Below, in pieces: positions 34,547 to 46,535 of a DNA stretch of 64,000 nucleotides (positions are counted from its first letter, which is position 1; each line of letters starts with the position of its first letter). The notes below the pieces were generated by a model. It had not been told where the DNA came from. It ran no database searches and worked only from the letters and a program-made list of their open reading frames with translations. The stretch covers positions 1 through 64,000 of the forward strand of contig JAQGHA010000009.1 of NCBI GenBank assembly GCA_028289065.1, given 5' to 3'. The position numbers were made by a program, and so were the translations under genes. This stretch comes from Candidatus Saccharimonadota bacterium. Its GTDB lineage: Bacteria; Patescibacteriota; Saccharimonadia; Saccharimonadales; Saccharimonadaceae.

Positions 34547-34894
34547 ATGTCTCAAAATCTATTTATCGGTAGCCTAGCTTACGCTACTACCGACGACAGC
34601 CTCAAAGCTTTCTTTGAAACTATCGGTGAAGTGACCAGTGCCCGTGTGGTAACTGATCGCGACAGCGGTCGTTCAAAAGGTTTTGGTTTCGTTGAATTTG
34701 CTGATGAAGCAAACAACCAAAAAGCTGTTGACGAACTAAACGGTAAGGAACTTGATGGCCGCGCTATCAACGTTAACCTTGCGCGACCAAAGGAAGATCG
34801 ACCTCGTCGTGACTTCGGCGGAAACGACCGTGGCAGCCAAGGTGGCCAAGGTGGCGGCAACGGTGGTGGTTCATTCCGCCAACGTAGCTGGTAA
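34547..34894 (+). CDS. RRM RNA-binding protein with Gly-rich tail
   Basis: 115 residues. One RRM with RNP2 LFIGSL near the N terminus and RNP1 KGFGFVEF around residues 45-52, then an Arg/Gly-rich tail (GGNDRGSQGGQGGGNGGG). This matches bacterial glycine-rich RNA-binding (Rbp) proteins of cyanobacteria and other phyla, often cold-induced. Codon use is strongly biased, suggesting high expression. It is followed by a clear terminator. Confidence 0.93.
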   Translation: MSQNLFIGSLAYATTDDSLKAFFETIGEVTSARVVTDRDSGRSKGFGFVEFADEANNQKAVDELNGKELDGRAINVNLARPKEDRPRRDFGGNDRGSQGGQGGGNGGGSFRQRSW

Positions 34895-34908
34895 TCTAAC
34901 CAACTTAA

Positions 34909-34932
34909 AAACAACCCCAGCAATGGGGTTGT
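34909..34932 (+). terminator. Terminator of the RRM gene
   Basis: AACAACCCC and GGGGTTGTT form a perfect stem followed by T5. Confidence 0.9.
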
Positions 34933-34952
34933 TTTTGTTGGAGGCTATTTAT

Positions 34953-35312
34953 TTATCGAAACAGTGGCGAAACAAGCCAGTCTTGGTTTAAAGACAAGAC
35001 CGCATTTATAATTCCAAAACCGTTGAGTAAATATACTGATGCTGCCACAACTAACCCGGTAAGTACCAAGGCGCTTATTTTTACAAATATATTTTGACGT
35101 TTCAGCCAATCTATCCACTCATCGTACTTCCCTTTTGTATACTTCAACATTCTAGAGGCAAATTCGAATTCGGTCGCTAAAATTGCTAGCCCACCAAACA
35201 CAATCAGCCATCCCGGCCCTGGATACGGAACGAGGATCAACCCAACCAACGTCACAAAGCCACCAACAATAGCCGTCAGTACTTTTTTGCTATGACGCTT
35301 CAGTTGGTTCAT
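34953..35312 (-). CDS. PGPGW-motif membrane protein (TIGR02611-like)
   Basis: 119 residues. The helix-turn-helix membrane hairpin contains VPYPGPGWLIVFGGLAILATEFEFA, the family signature. A third hydrophobic segment is near the C terminus. The function is unknown. It begins one base after the ligA stop and likely shares its operon. Confidence 0.85.
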   Translation of the reverse strand: MNQLKRHSKKVLTAIVGGFVTLVGLILVPYPGPGWLIVFGGLAILATEFEFASRMLKYTKGKYDEWIDWLKRQNIFVKISALVLTGLVVAASVYLLNGFGIINAVLSLNQDWLVSPLFR

Positions 35313-38308
<2,996 letters not shown>

Positions 38309-38325
<17 letters not shown>

Positions 38326-39187
38326 TGTCACGTAACCTTTTAATACGGTCTTCAAGAGGAGGGTGGGAACTGAAAAGCTTTGAGAAAAAACCTGGTTTTA
38401 ATGGGTTAGTAATAAATAACTGGGCCGTAGCCGATTGTTGCTTTCGCATTGGCTGGCCATACGCTAATAATTTTTCAAGTGCTGAGGCCATGCCTTCTGA
38501 ATCGCGAGTAGTTAACGCGCCACTCGCATCCGCTAAATATTCACGTTGGCGGCTGATAGCGGTTTGAACAATCACGGCGGCGATTGGAGCCAAAATAATA
38601 ACTACTATACCAATAATCAATACCACAACATTCGAGCTACTATTACGGTTGTCACCTCCAAAGAAAAGCATTCGAATCACAATATCAGACAGAAGACCGA
38701 TGGCACTAACGAGGCCGAAAGCTATCATACTGACACGTATGTCGTAGTTTTGAACATGCCCCATTTCATGTGCCATAACCGCCGTCAGTTCCCTATCATC
38801 CATAATTTCCAGCAAGCCAGTAGTAGCCGCAACTATTGCGTGTTTAGGGTCACGCCCCGTAGCAAATGCATTGGGAGCTGGGTCATCAATTATATATACC
38901 TTCGGCATTTGCATACCAAGAGTAATTGAAAGGTTTTCGACCACTCTGTAAAAACGTGGGTTATCACGCTTTTCTATTTGCTGAGCACCGGTCATAGCAA
39001 CCGCAATTGCACCAGCGGCAAAGTATTGAATAAGTGCATAAATAGCAGCACCGCCAATCACCCAGTAGGTAATTGACGTGTTGCCGTAAAACCAACTAAT
39101 AATGAAGCCAATTGCCGATATAATACCGACAAACACGGCCATAATCAGAAAAGTATTTCGCTTATTTGCAGCAATTGCTTCATACAT
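38309..39187 (-). CDS. htpX: Membrane zinc metalloprotease HtpX
   Basis: 292 residues: two N-terminal transmembrane helices, the zinc motif HEMGH near 140, two further helices and the glutamate ligand region YLADASGAL. HtpX degrades misfolded membrane proteins and is heat-responsive. lemA lies just upstream, an arrangement common in bacteria. Confidence 0.95.
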
Positions 39188-39207
39188 AATGTAGACTCAA
39201 CTTTAAA

Positions 39208-39771
39208 TTAGAATTTAACTTCGGTTGGCTTGTTGGCAGCCGCACGTTCAGTTTCATCAACGTCGAAGAACTCACGGTTTTCAAATTTGAACATACCCGC
39301 AACAATATTTGCAGGGAAGGTTTGAACTTTAGTATTCAAACCAGTTACACCTGAGTTATAAAATCGGCGTGAAGCTTGAATCTTATCTTCAGTGTCAACG
39401 AGTTCACGTTGTAACTCAACGAAACTAGCATTCGCCTTTAGGTCAGGGTAAGCTTCAGCAACTGCGAATAGGCTTTTTAAAGCACCTTCGAACTGGTTTT
39501 CAGCAGCAGCTGTATCCTTAACACCACTGGCGTTAATAACATTAGCTCGAGCTTCAGTTACGGCTTGGAATACACCACTTTCGTGTTGCGCATAGCCCTT
39601 AACGGTTTCAATCAAATTCGGAATGAGGTCCAAACGACGCTTTAGTTGAACGTTAATATCGCTCCAGGCTTCATCAACCCGAACACGGAGTGTGACAAGA
39701 CTATTGTAAGTAGCCCATAAAAAAATACCGATCACGACGACGACGCCGAGAATAATCCAAACTGCTAACAT
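39208..39771 (-). CDS. lemA: LemA-family protein
   Basis: 187 residues: one N-terminal transmembrane helix then a coiled helical domain with NSLVTLRVRVDEAWSDINVQLKRRLDLIPNL, the LemA hallmark. It is linked to membrane stress and neighbours htpX. It is preceded (on its 5' side) by the stranded tRNA-Leu terminator and the integrative element. Confidence 0.95.
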   Translation of the reverse strand: MLAVWIILGVVVVIGIFLWATYNSLVTLRVRVDEAWSDINVQLKRRLDLIPNLIETVKGYAQHESGVFQAVTEARANVINASGVKDTAAAENQFEGALKSLFAVAEAYPDLKANASFVELQRELVDTEDKIQASRRFYNSGVTGLNTKVQTFPANIVAGMFKFENREFFDVDETERAAANKPTEVKF

Positions 39772-39879
39772 ATCATAACTCCTTATTTCTAGTACTCTTA
39801 GTATACTACGTAATACCTCACATTAGGGAGAGAATAAGTAAACTTATCCTTTCTGCTAATTGTTCGTTTTATAGCAAAA

Positions 39880-39898
39880 CCTCGGCGATTTGCCGAGG
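39880..39898 (-). terminator. Stranded terminator of tRNA-Leu
   Basis: CCTCGGC/GCCGAGG with a 5-base loop and TTTTGC on the minus strand. No minus-strand gene now precedes it. The attB reconstructed by removing the element places tRNA-Leu(TAA) immediately upstream, so this is most simply that tRNA's terminator, displaced by the insertion. Confidence 0.75.
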
Positions 39899-39907
39899 TA
39901 ATAATTG

Positions 39908-39916
39908 CTTGGTGCG
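39908..39916 (+). other. attL core
   Basis: CTTGGTGCG, identical to the right-hand core at 50259-50267. Sequence to its left (terminator) belongs to the host and to its right to the element. Confidence 0.75.
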
Positions 39917-40057
39917 CCAGGTGAACAAACCTTTGAACTTATGGACCAGATAGCTGAATGGCTCCTTCAAAACCTTGTCGATAGCTCCTTCGCAACACCA
40001 AAGTTGTCCGTCACAGAACGCATATCCCACTTATCTCAACAGGTCTACACGTACTAA
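39917..40057 (+). pseudogene. Severed 3' end of the serine-recombinase gene
   Basis: Read in the frame CTT GGT GCG of the core, this encodes PGEQTFELMDQIAEWLLQNL and 26 further residues, then TAA. The recombinase at the other end reads LGA through the same core before stopping four residues later. Joining the two across the core (as in the excised circle) gives a 567-residue recombinase with a 46-residue tail. In the integrated state the fragment has no promoter of its own in view. Confidence 0.75.
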
Positions 40058-40312
40058 TTATAATCAGCAAGACGGTATTTGAACCAAGAGAGTGGATATT
40101 ATTTGTTTTGAGCGGGTGTATAATAAGGTCCAGAAGTTACGCACACTAGCATTTGCAAAGCGCCCCTGGCTATCTTATACATACGAATCAGTTCCCTGTC
40201 GTGAATGCGCTATCATCGGTTAGCAAGTTCCACCAGGTAGCTCCAAATCTAAACCCGTATAGCTAAATCTCTTTTTTAGTTATTTTTTATATCTTAGACA
40301 AGGAACTTTCGT
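40058..40312 (+). promoter_or_regulatory. Non-coding left end of the element, promoter of the polymerase operon
   Basis: 255 bases with no ORF. GTATAATAAGG (TATAAT near 40120) is a candidate -10 box, and AAGGAA precedes the ATG at 40313. A T-rich run (CTCTTTTTTAGTTATTTTTT) lies about 40 bases before the start. Confidence 0.4.
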
Positions 40313-40597
40313 ATGGATCCAGCCTCACTAATTAATGAACGTGTAGATGTCGTCCTGATACATTATGCCAATGCATCAGAGCGACTTCTTTGCGTTCCCT
40401 ACAAGATGAAATACCGTAATCAGGAGGTTATCTTTACCGTATTTGGAATGAGACACCCAACAAGCAAAGGAAAACGAATGCTGCATGTATTTGAAATGAG
40501 TGATGGCATTAACGACTATAGACTTGAGTACGACGCTGAGAGACTTACGTGGGTCCTCGTGAGTATCATGGAGGGACACTACAATGGACGACATTAA
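40313..40597 (+). CDS. Small DUF6504-like protein encoded before a Y-family polymerase
   Basis: 94 residues with a pattern of beta strands: ERLLCVPYKMKYRNQEVIFTV and DYRLEYDAERLTWVLVSIMEG. This resembles DUF6504, a small domain that accompanies Y-family polymerases in actinobacteria, though the similarity is by pattern only. Its end overlaps the polymerase start by 14 bases, so a functional link is likely (accessory or regulator of lesion bypass). Confidence 0.5.
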   Translation: MDPASLINERVDVVLIHYANASERLLCVPYKMKYRNQEVIFTVFGMRHPTSKGKRMLHVFEMSDGINDYRLEYDAERLTWVLVSIMEGHYNGRH

Positions 40598-41837
40598 CAA
40601 AGAAGAGCCAATGGTAATGCACATAGATCTAAACAGTGCTTTTGCCACAACGGAACAGCAGGCTCACCCAAGCCTTCGAGGCAAGCCAATGGGTGTAACA
40701 AATCGATTATCGAAAGAATGTTGCGTTATTGCAGCAAGCTATGAAGCAAAGGCGCTTGGTATCAAGGTCGGCACTCGGCTAAGCGAAGCCCGGGCTATAT
40801 GTCCAGATTTTATAATGCTTGAAACAGACGCGCCAAAATACCATGTCGTCTACCAGAAGCTTGTAACGATTATGAGAAGTTATTCCCCAAAGGTAGAAAT
40901 GAAAAGTATTGATGAAGGTATTATTGATTTCCACGGAATGGGACCCGTGCTTAATGGTCGAACACTTACTGAAATTGGCTACGAGATCAAGCAGCGTGTA
41001 AAAGATGAAATCGGTGATTGGATGCGAATCAACATCGGAATAGGAACTAACAGATTTTTAGCAAAGGAAGCTGCAGGCTGGCATAAACCTGATGGCTTAG
41101 ACGTGATCGACTATCGTAATTTAAAAGCATACTACAAAGACAGGAAGCTAACCGACCTTAGCGGAATTGCTGACGGTTACGGTGCTCGCCTAAACTCTTA
41201 TAATATTTTCAGCCCAATGCAGTTTTTAGCTGCCAAAGAGTACACTCTGAAAAAGCAGGTTTTCAGAAGTATCGTCGGGACGTATTGGTACCGACGACTA
41301 AGGGGTTGGGAAGTGGATGAATACGACACTAAGCTAGGTATGGTTGGCCGTCAATGGGTTGTCGCAAGCCCTACTCATAAAAGCGACTATCTACTCCCCT
41401 GTCTTGCATTCTTGTGCGAAACGGCCGGCGTGAAGCTTCGTTTTAGGAATGTTGAAGCGCGTGGTATATGTGTTTGGGCCACACTCCAAAACGGCGAGTT
41501 GTTTAGATTAAAGCGCATCTACAAATCGACATTCTTCACAAACCAAGAAGTATATCGCAGAGCGATGGAGCTTTTTAATAAACGTCCTAGTGGAGCAGTT
41601 GTTACAACCATAGGAGTGTATTGCTATAGCCTCGAGTCATCGAAAGAAAGCCAGCTTAGTATGTTTGAAGATATAGCAAAAATGGGTGACCTAACTAAAG
41701 CAATGGATGAGATAAATGAGTTTTATGGCAAGATGACGTTACACATGGCTACCACCCTTGAAGGAAAAAAGATCATCAAACAGAAGATACCGTTTGGTGG
41801 TACAGAGTACTTTGACCTACTTCTCAAGTCTGCCTAA
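40584..41837 (+). CDS. Y-family DNA polymerase (DinB/UmuC type)
   Basis: 417 residues. The catalytic acids are in VMHIDLNSAF (Asp near 15) and SIDEGIIDF (near 109-110). Palm, fingers and little-finger domains appear complete; the length fits Pol IV/UmuC. The steric-gate position reads AF, as in active members. No C-terminal clamp-binding peptide is evident (the end reads YFDLLLKSA). It would perform error-prone bypass, probably of the element's or the host's damaged DNA. It is coupled to the small gene before it. Confidence 0.9.
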   Translation: MDDINKEEPMVMHIDLNSAFATTEQQAHPSLRGKPMGVTNRLSKECCVIAASYEAKALGIKVGTRLSEARAICPDFIMLETDAPKYHVVYQKLVTIMRSYSPKVEMKSIDEGIIDFHGMGPVLNGRTLTEIGYEIKQRVKDEIGDWMRINIGIGTNRFLAKEAAGWHKPDGLDVIDYRNLKAYYKDRKLTDLSGIADGYGARLNSYNIFSPMQFLAAKEYTLKKQVFRSIVGTYWYRRLRGWEVDEYDTKLGMVGRQWVVASPTHKSDYLLPCLAFLCETAGVKLRFRNVEARGICVWATLQNGELFRLKRIYKSTFFTNQEVYRRAMELFNKRPSGAVVTTIGVYCYSLESSKESQLSMFEDIAKMGDLTKAMDEINEFYGKMTLHMATTLEGKKIIKQKIPFGGTEYFDLLLKSA

Positions 41838-41913
41838 TAAATAACGAACTACACAAAGGTTACTAAAATTTGGAAAAGTTCTATAATAGCCCCAGAAAGC
41901 ATATGAATATTTC

Positions 41914-43146
41914 ATGATTATATATATTGATACTAATAAATATTTGCAATTCTTTACTCCCTCTAGTGAACAATTCAAGTCTCTTGAGATACTCAAAAAT
42001 AACATAAAGAGTAAGGACATTACGTTGCTCTTTCCACGTATAACTCAAGATGAGCTGCTTCGGAATGTGTTCTCAGTACAAGCAGTTTACGTGTCTGGCT
42101 TTAGAAAGCAAAGAAGCGAGCTCAAGATTAATTCATTTGCAGAGATTAACGCTGGTATCAAAAAAGACATCGAAAAAAAATTAAAGGTAATACAAGACGA
42201 TCTAAAGAAGCTTGAGACCGAATATCTGGCCGAGTCAGAAAAAATCCTGAATGACGACATAGCATTTTTCATAACTAATTCAGAAGCACCATCAGTTGAT
42301 GATGAGCTGTTTGAGGCTGCAAAGAAAAGAAGAATGCTAGGAAATCCGCCAGGAAAAACAGATTCAGTATTGCACATAGGTGATCAGGTTGTATGGGAAA
42401 CCATACTACGGGACTACACCCATGACGACGTGGTAATTGTCTCGGGAGATAAAGATTGGGCCAATCCACTCTCGTTGTACCTAAAAAAACCTGAGTTAGA
42501 CGATGTGTTAAAACGTGAATGGAAAGAGAAATCAAAAAAGAAAATTTCCCTTGAAACAAATCTCAGTTCGTTTGTTAAGAAAAATCTCAAATCTCAGATA
42601 CCAATTTCAGATGAAGAAGTCGAAAGAGAATCTGGCATCACGGAAGATACTATCGATACAGTTGAGGTCATTAATCGTCTAGGCACTATTAATTCAAATC
42701 CCTGGAGAGGTATAGACTTTAGCTCAATTAATAACAATATAGGCCTTGCGGATACACTGCAAGCAATGCATGGCATGACAAACAATTATGATATTGCCAA
42801 AAAAGCTTTTGGGGATTTCCAACCTATGAGCGAAATGATTAAGAGGAACATGACTGGCTTATCTTCGGTACAAGCAAGAATGTTCAAGGATTCTATGCCA
42901 AATATGGCAAAATTAATTAGTGATTCTATGCCTGATTTTTCTGGAGCTGCTTCGTTAATGAGGGATTCACTCTCAAGTTTGAATTCAACTGACTTTCGCA
43001 AAAGCTTGGGGTTAAATAATGATTTCTTAAATTGGAAATGCAAGTACTGTAAGGCTGAAAACCTATCTACTGCACTCACCTGCAATGTGTGCGGGAAGAG
43101 CCGTGATGAAGACGATAACGATAAGGCAATAGCTTCAAATAAGTAA
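41914..43146 (+). CDS. PIN-like nuclease domain with RanBP2-type zinc finger
   Basis: 410 residues. The N terminus MIIYIDTNKYLQFF, the segment ITQDELLRN and VVIVSGDKDWANP give the acidic residues of a PIN/DUF4935-like RNase. A charged coiled coil is at about 60-115 and a variable, Ser/Asn/Met-rich region at 220-370. The C terminus has WKCKYCKAENLSTALTC..C (W-x-C-x2-C-x10-C-x2-C), a RanBP2-type zinc finger. TATAAT at 41882 lies upstream. In a defence element it is likely an RNA-cleaving effector or toxin; no antitoxin gene is adjacent. Confidence 0.7.
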   Translation: MIIYIDTNKYLQFFTPSSEQFKSLEILKNNIKSKDITLLFPRITQDELLRNVFSVQAVYVSGFRKQRSELKINSFAEINAGIKKDIEKKLKVIQDDLKKLETEYLAESEKILNDDIAFFITNSEAPSVDDELFEAAKKRRMLGNPPGKTDSVLHIGDQVVWETILRDYTHDDVVIVSGDKDWANPLSLYLKKPELDDVLKREWKEKSKKKISLETNLSSFVKKNLKSQIPISDEEVERESGITEDTIDTVEVINRLGTINSNPWRGIDFSSINNNIGLADTLQAMHGMTNNYDIAKKAFGDFQPMSEMIKRNMTGLSSVQARMFKDSMPNMAKLISDSMPDFSGAASLMRDSLSSLNSTDFRKSLGLNNDFLNWKCKYCKAENLSTALTCNVCGKSRDEDDNDKAIASNK

Positions 43147-43157
43147 TCGACCGTAAA

Positions 43158-44060
43158 TTAATATTGCCACAAATCCATCAAGCTCGGCTGTGTGTATTTG
43201 GGGAATTTATCACCGAAAATTTGTCCGAGCAGCTCAATTGCATTCTTATGATCACCGTCATACTCGGCCTGTGCGGCCCGCTTAGCTATGTTCTCTGCTG
43301 TCTTCAAACGCTGTAGAAAATTTGTATATTGTTGGAAGGTTAAGTGCTGCGATAAATCCCCACTGTGCCCACCTGGATCTTCCACCTTAATATAAGCAGG
43401 TGCCTTCTCAAAGAATAATGCAATCTCGCGAACGTAGTTATCACCCATTTTTGCGAACATTGTTGCGACCATTGTCTCCAGATGATATGAACTCAGTAAA
43501 GCTCCGTGTAATGAATTCCATTGTTTGATCAGTAATACAATGTGTTTCAGCCTGATACCTAGTACAGATTCCCTTGATTTATACCATGCTATTTGTGCAT
43601 CAGGATTTGTTGAAATCCACTGTCCATCTCCTCCCGGCAATGAGTAACCAGTACCGTCTGTAAAATAAAATACTGGTGCAATATCAACATGTAAGTCGTC
43701 TTTATAAAACAAGCGAACAGCTTGACCTCTACTACCGATTGTCTCAATCCTATAGTCAGACAAGGCGTTTCTTACTTTGTAAAGCATTTCTTGTGCATTA
43801 TTGAAGGTCCCGTGTATGTTCTTCTCGTTAGAAAACACTGCCAATACGTCAATATCACCAGGCGGCGAGGACATAGTGCCTTTAGCTGCTGAACCTATCA
43901 ACTGTGTACGCAATAGCGGCATATCAGAATCTGCTCCAAATGACTTTTCGAGATATTTATGCGTAGTTATCCGACGTTTTTCTAGAATTTCAACATGGCC
44001 CTGCTTTGGCAATAACTTGTTTAAATATTCATCTATTGCAGCTGCTGTATTATTGGCCAT
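43158..44060 (-). CDS. CD-NTase (SMODS) oligonucleotide cyclase, CBASS-like
   Basis: 300 residues of nucleotidyltransferase fold. GSAAKGT at 56-62 and GDIDVLAVF (Asp69, Asp71) with HVDIAPVF (Asp126) provide the GS...DxD...D active site of cGAS/DncV-like nucleotidyltransferases. The family makes cyclic di- or oligonucleotides after phage infection. Its ATG overlaps the SLATT stop (TAATG), so the two are co-translated. No Cap2/Cap3 accessory genes are present, a minimal arrangement (type I-like). The nucleotide product cannot be told from sequence. Confidence 0.85.
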   Translation of the reverse strand: MANNTAAAIDEYLNKLLPKQGHVEILEKRRITTHKYLEKSFGADSDMPLLRTQLIGSAAKGTMSSPPGDIDVLAVFSNEKNIHGTFNNAQEMLYKVRNALSDYRIETIGSRGQAVRLFYKDDLHVDIAPVFYFTDGTGYSLPGGDGQWISTNPDAQIAWYKSRESVLGIRLKHIVLLIKQWNSLHGALLSSYHLETMVATMFAKMGDNYVREIALFFEKAPAYIKVEDPGGHSGDLSQHLTFQQYTNFLQRLKTAENIAKRAAQAEYDGDHKNAIELLGQIFGDKFPKYTQPSLMDLWQY

Positions 44061-44563
44061 TATTTATCGGCTTCATATTCCTGAAAGCCAGACTCGACAC
44101 TCTTTTTTGCCTTCTTCCAGGCTGAAACTGACGGTATTTCTGCGGTGGTATTCAATTCTTGCTGTCTTGCCACTAAAGATGATAAAGCTTGCCTGGCATC
44201 GTCATAACTCATTTTACTAACATCTACGTTTATGAATATGCGCGCATCTTGCTGAAGGGCTAGGTATGCGTTTGCTGCAGCATGTGCAGCAGTTTTTGTT
44301 TTGGGTGCACCAAGCGACGAAGCAACGGCCCCAAGACCTGCTGCACCTAGAGCTACCACACCAGCAATAGCACTACTCACCACCTCAGACAAAGCTCCGA
44401 CTCCAGCAATAGCAGCCATAATGGCCGATCCGCCACTCAACCATCGATCAACGAACCGCCAAGATTTTGAATACTCAAATTGCGTTTGTGCGCTATACAT
44501 GGCACTTTCGTGGACCCGTTCTGCCTCTTTGATCAACTGGTCCATCATATTGGTTTCGCTCAT
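44060..44563 (-). CDS. SLATT-domain two-TM effector
   Basis: 167 residues from MSETNMMDQ, chosen for the AAAAGGA upstream (the track opens at 44620). An N-terminal helix with a YSAQTQFEYSKSWRFVDRW pattern, two adjacent transmembrane helices (about 45-85, Ala/Gly/Val-rich) and a C-terminal helical segment. SLATT proteins are predicted pore-forming effectors activated by the nucleotide made by a linked CD-NTase and would kill the infected cell by membrane disruption. Gene coupling with the CD-NTase supports this. A TATAAT box lies about 30 bases before the start. Confidence 0.8.
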   Translation of the reverse strand: MSETNMMDQLIKEAERVHESAMYSAQTQFEYSKSWRFVDRWLSGGSAIMAAIAGVGALSEVVSSAIAGVVALGAAGLGAVASSLGAPKTKTAAHAAANAYLALQQDARIFINVDVSKMSYDDARQALSSLVARQQELNTTAEIPSVSAWKKAKKSVESGFQEYEADK

Positions 44564-44620
44564 AGTGAATCCTTTTCTTATAATATTCTTAATTATAGAC
44601 CTTGTCTTACACATAGTCAT

Positions 44621-44930
44621 TAAATCTCATTGAGCAGCGTACATAGTGGTCCTAACATGCATCATTACTCCCCCCCCTATGCTATGTATATTAAGCCAAC
44701 TGCGAACGGCGACCACACACCTACCTACATCTCTGTCTCTATAAAAAATACTGTTTTTTTTGGAAAATCATCAGGGGTAGAGCAAATATTAAATAATAGT
44801 AAAAATGCATCTTTTTTACAAAAAACGAAGATTGGACCACAAAAAATGAATACTAGTATGTCTCGCACATCCACAATATACGTGCGATAATCTTGATAAC
44901 GCACCAAGTAAAAGCCGGGAGACTATCACT
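44621..44930. promoter_or_regulatory. Divergent promoter region between CBASS-like and Gabija-like operons
   Basis: About 310 bases. A minus-strand TATAAT (44592-44597) serves the SLATT/CD-NTase pair and a plus-strand GTGCGATAAT (about 44882-44891) the OLD nuclease gene. A run of eight C residues (44670-44677) and an 86-codon ORF of unconvincing composition (44630-44890) are also present; I do not call the ORF a gene. Confidence 0.4.
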
Positions 44931-46535
44931 GTGATCGAAAAAATTATGATTAAAAATTATCGTGCCTATCAGGACTTTACGCTGGAGTTTAATGATGGAA
45001 TGAATATCATTGTAGGTGATAACGATATAGGAAAATCCACATTGCTCGAAGCGGTGAATCTTGCGTTGACTTCAAAGCTAAATGGTAGACCTTTTGCCTT
45101 CGAGCTATCACCCTACTTGTTTAATAGCATTGCTACTGAAGAATATTTAGCCAAATTGATCGCAGGCGAAAAACCCACTCCTCCGGAGATAGTCATTGAT
45201 CTGTTTTTTAAGGAAAACGGCGAAACGGGTCTACTTAAAGGCTCCAACAATCTTACCGGCAATGATGCCGTTGGAGTGCGCATAAAGGCTTCAATGAGCT
45301 CAGATTACACTGTAGAGTATGAAAACTTTATCAGCGAGCCGGCTAAAATCAAACTAGTTCCTGCAGAATATTATAGTGTCGAATGGCTCGGCTTCTCGGG
45401 CAACGGCATAACCATGAAAAGTTTGCCAAGCTCTCCGTCTTTTATCGACGCTTCAGCGATAAAATTACAGAGCGGTGCCGACTACCACCTTCAATCGATA
45501 ATCAAGGAACACCTTGATCCAAAAGAACGCGTAGAGCTCTCACGAACCTACAGGAACACCCGTGAAGAATTTGCCGACCACGATTCCGTCAAAGCGATCA
45601 ACGTCAAGCTCGGCGGCTCTCAAGGCGACGTAAGCGATAGGAGCTTATCATTAGCAATAGACATCTCACAACGTTACACGTGGGAGAGCAGTTTAGTTGC
45701 TCACTTGGACGGAATGCCGTTCCAGTACGTAGGCAACGGTGAACAAAACACACTAAAAATACTCTTAGCACTAAACCGAAGAGCGGAAGATTCAAATGTT
45801 ATCTTAATCGAGGAGCCTGAAAATCATTTATCATTCTCCACACTCAATATGTTGGTCGCTAAAATAGCGAAGAAGTGCATCGATAAGCAAGTATTGATCA
45901 GTACCCATAGCTCCTATGTATTGAACAAGCTCGGTATGGATAGCCTTATTTTGCTCACAAGAACAACTGGAATTCGCATAGGCCAGGTACCTAATGAAAC
46001 CCAAGATTATTTTATGAAACTGTCCGGTTACGATACGCTTCGCCTTGTATTAGCCAAAAAAGTGATCCTAGTAGAAGGTCCGTCGGACGAATTGATAGTA
46101 CAGCGAGCATACATGGATGCGCATGCCGGTAGGCTTCCTATCGATGACGGAGTAGATGTAATCAACGTCAGAGGCTTATCATTCAAGCGCTTTTTAGACA
46201 TTGCCAAACTGCTAAAAAAGCCTTCACGCGTCGTTACAGATAACGATGGTAAGCCCGATGGTGCGGTGGAAGCGACATATTCAGAATACACAACCGAACC
46301 CATGATCGAGATACATGTAGGTAAAGATCCGCTATATAAAACACTCGAACCGCAAATCTTACATTCGAGCAATCGAGAAACTCTTAATAGAATACTAGGC
46401 ACAACTCATGCAACCGATGAACTGCTGGTTGAACATATGAAAAACAAAAACAATAAGACTACAGTAGCATTGAGGATATTTGAAAGCGCAGAGACCATTA
46501 CAATGCCGGAATATATCGTAGATGCCATCGCATAA
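44931..46535 (+). CDS. OLD-family ATPase/Toprim nuclease, GajA-like
   Basis: 534 residues with a GTG start. Walker A is GDNDIGKST (about 29-37); Walker B is VILIEEPENHLSF with the H-loop STHSSYVLNKL. The C-terminal Toprim domain starts with VILVEGPSDELIV (near 381) and includes VVTDNDGKPDG (near 435). This is the GajA arrangement: an ATP-regulated DNA endonuclease. The stop overlaps the start of a UvrD-like helicase gene by 14 bases, as in Gabija operons. Confidence 0.85.
   Translation: MIEKIMIKNYRAYQDFTLEFNDGMNIIVGDNDIGKSTLLEAVNLALTSKLNGRPFAFELSPYLFNSIATEEYLAKLIAGEKPTPPEIVIDLFFKENGETGLLKGSNNLTGNDAVGVRIKASMSSDYTVEYENFISEPAKIKLVPAEYYSVEWLGFSGNGITMKSLPSSPSFIDASAIKLQSGADYHLQSIIKEHLDPKERVELSRTYRNTREEFADHDSVKAINVKLGGSQGDVSDRSLSLAIDISQRYTWESSLVAHLDGMPFQYVGNGEQNTLKILLALNRRAEDSNVILIEEPENHLSFSTLNMLVAKIAKKCIDKQVLISTHSSYVLNKLGMDSLILLTRTTGIRIGQVPNETQDYFMKLSGYDTLRLVLAKKVILVEGPSDELIVQRAYMDAHAGRLPIDDGVDVINVRGLSFKRFLDIAKLLKKPSRVVTDNDGKPDGAVEATYSEYTTEPMIEIHVGKDPLYKTLEPQILHSSNRETLNRILGTTHATDELLVEHMKNKNNKTTVALRIFESAETITMPEYIVDAIA

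Noticed and set aside
44630-44890. 86-codon ORF between the CBASS-like and Gabija-like operons
   Set aside because: Composition (His/Pro/Ser-rich start, no hydrophobic core), no ribosome binding site, and it occupies the divergent promoter region.
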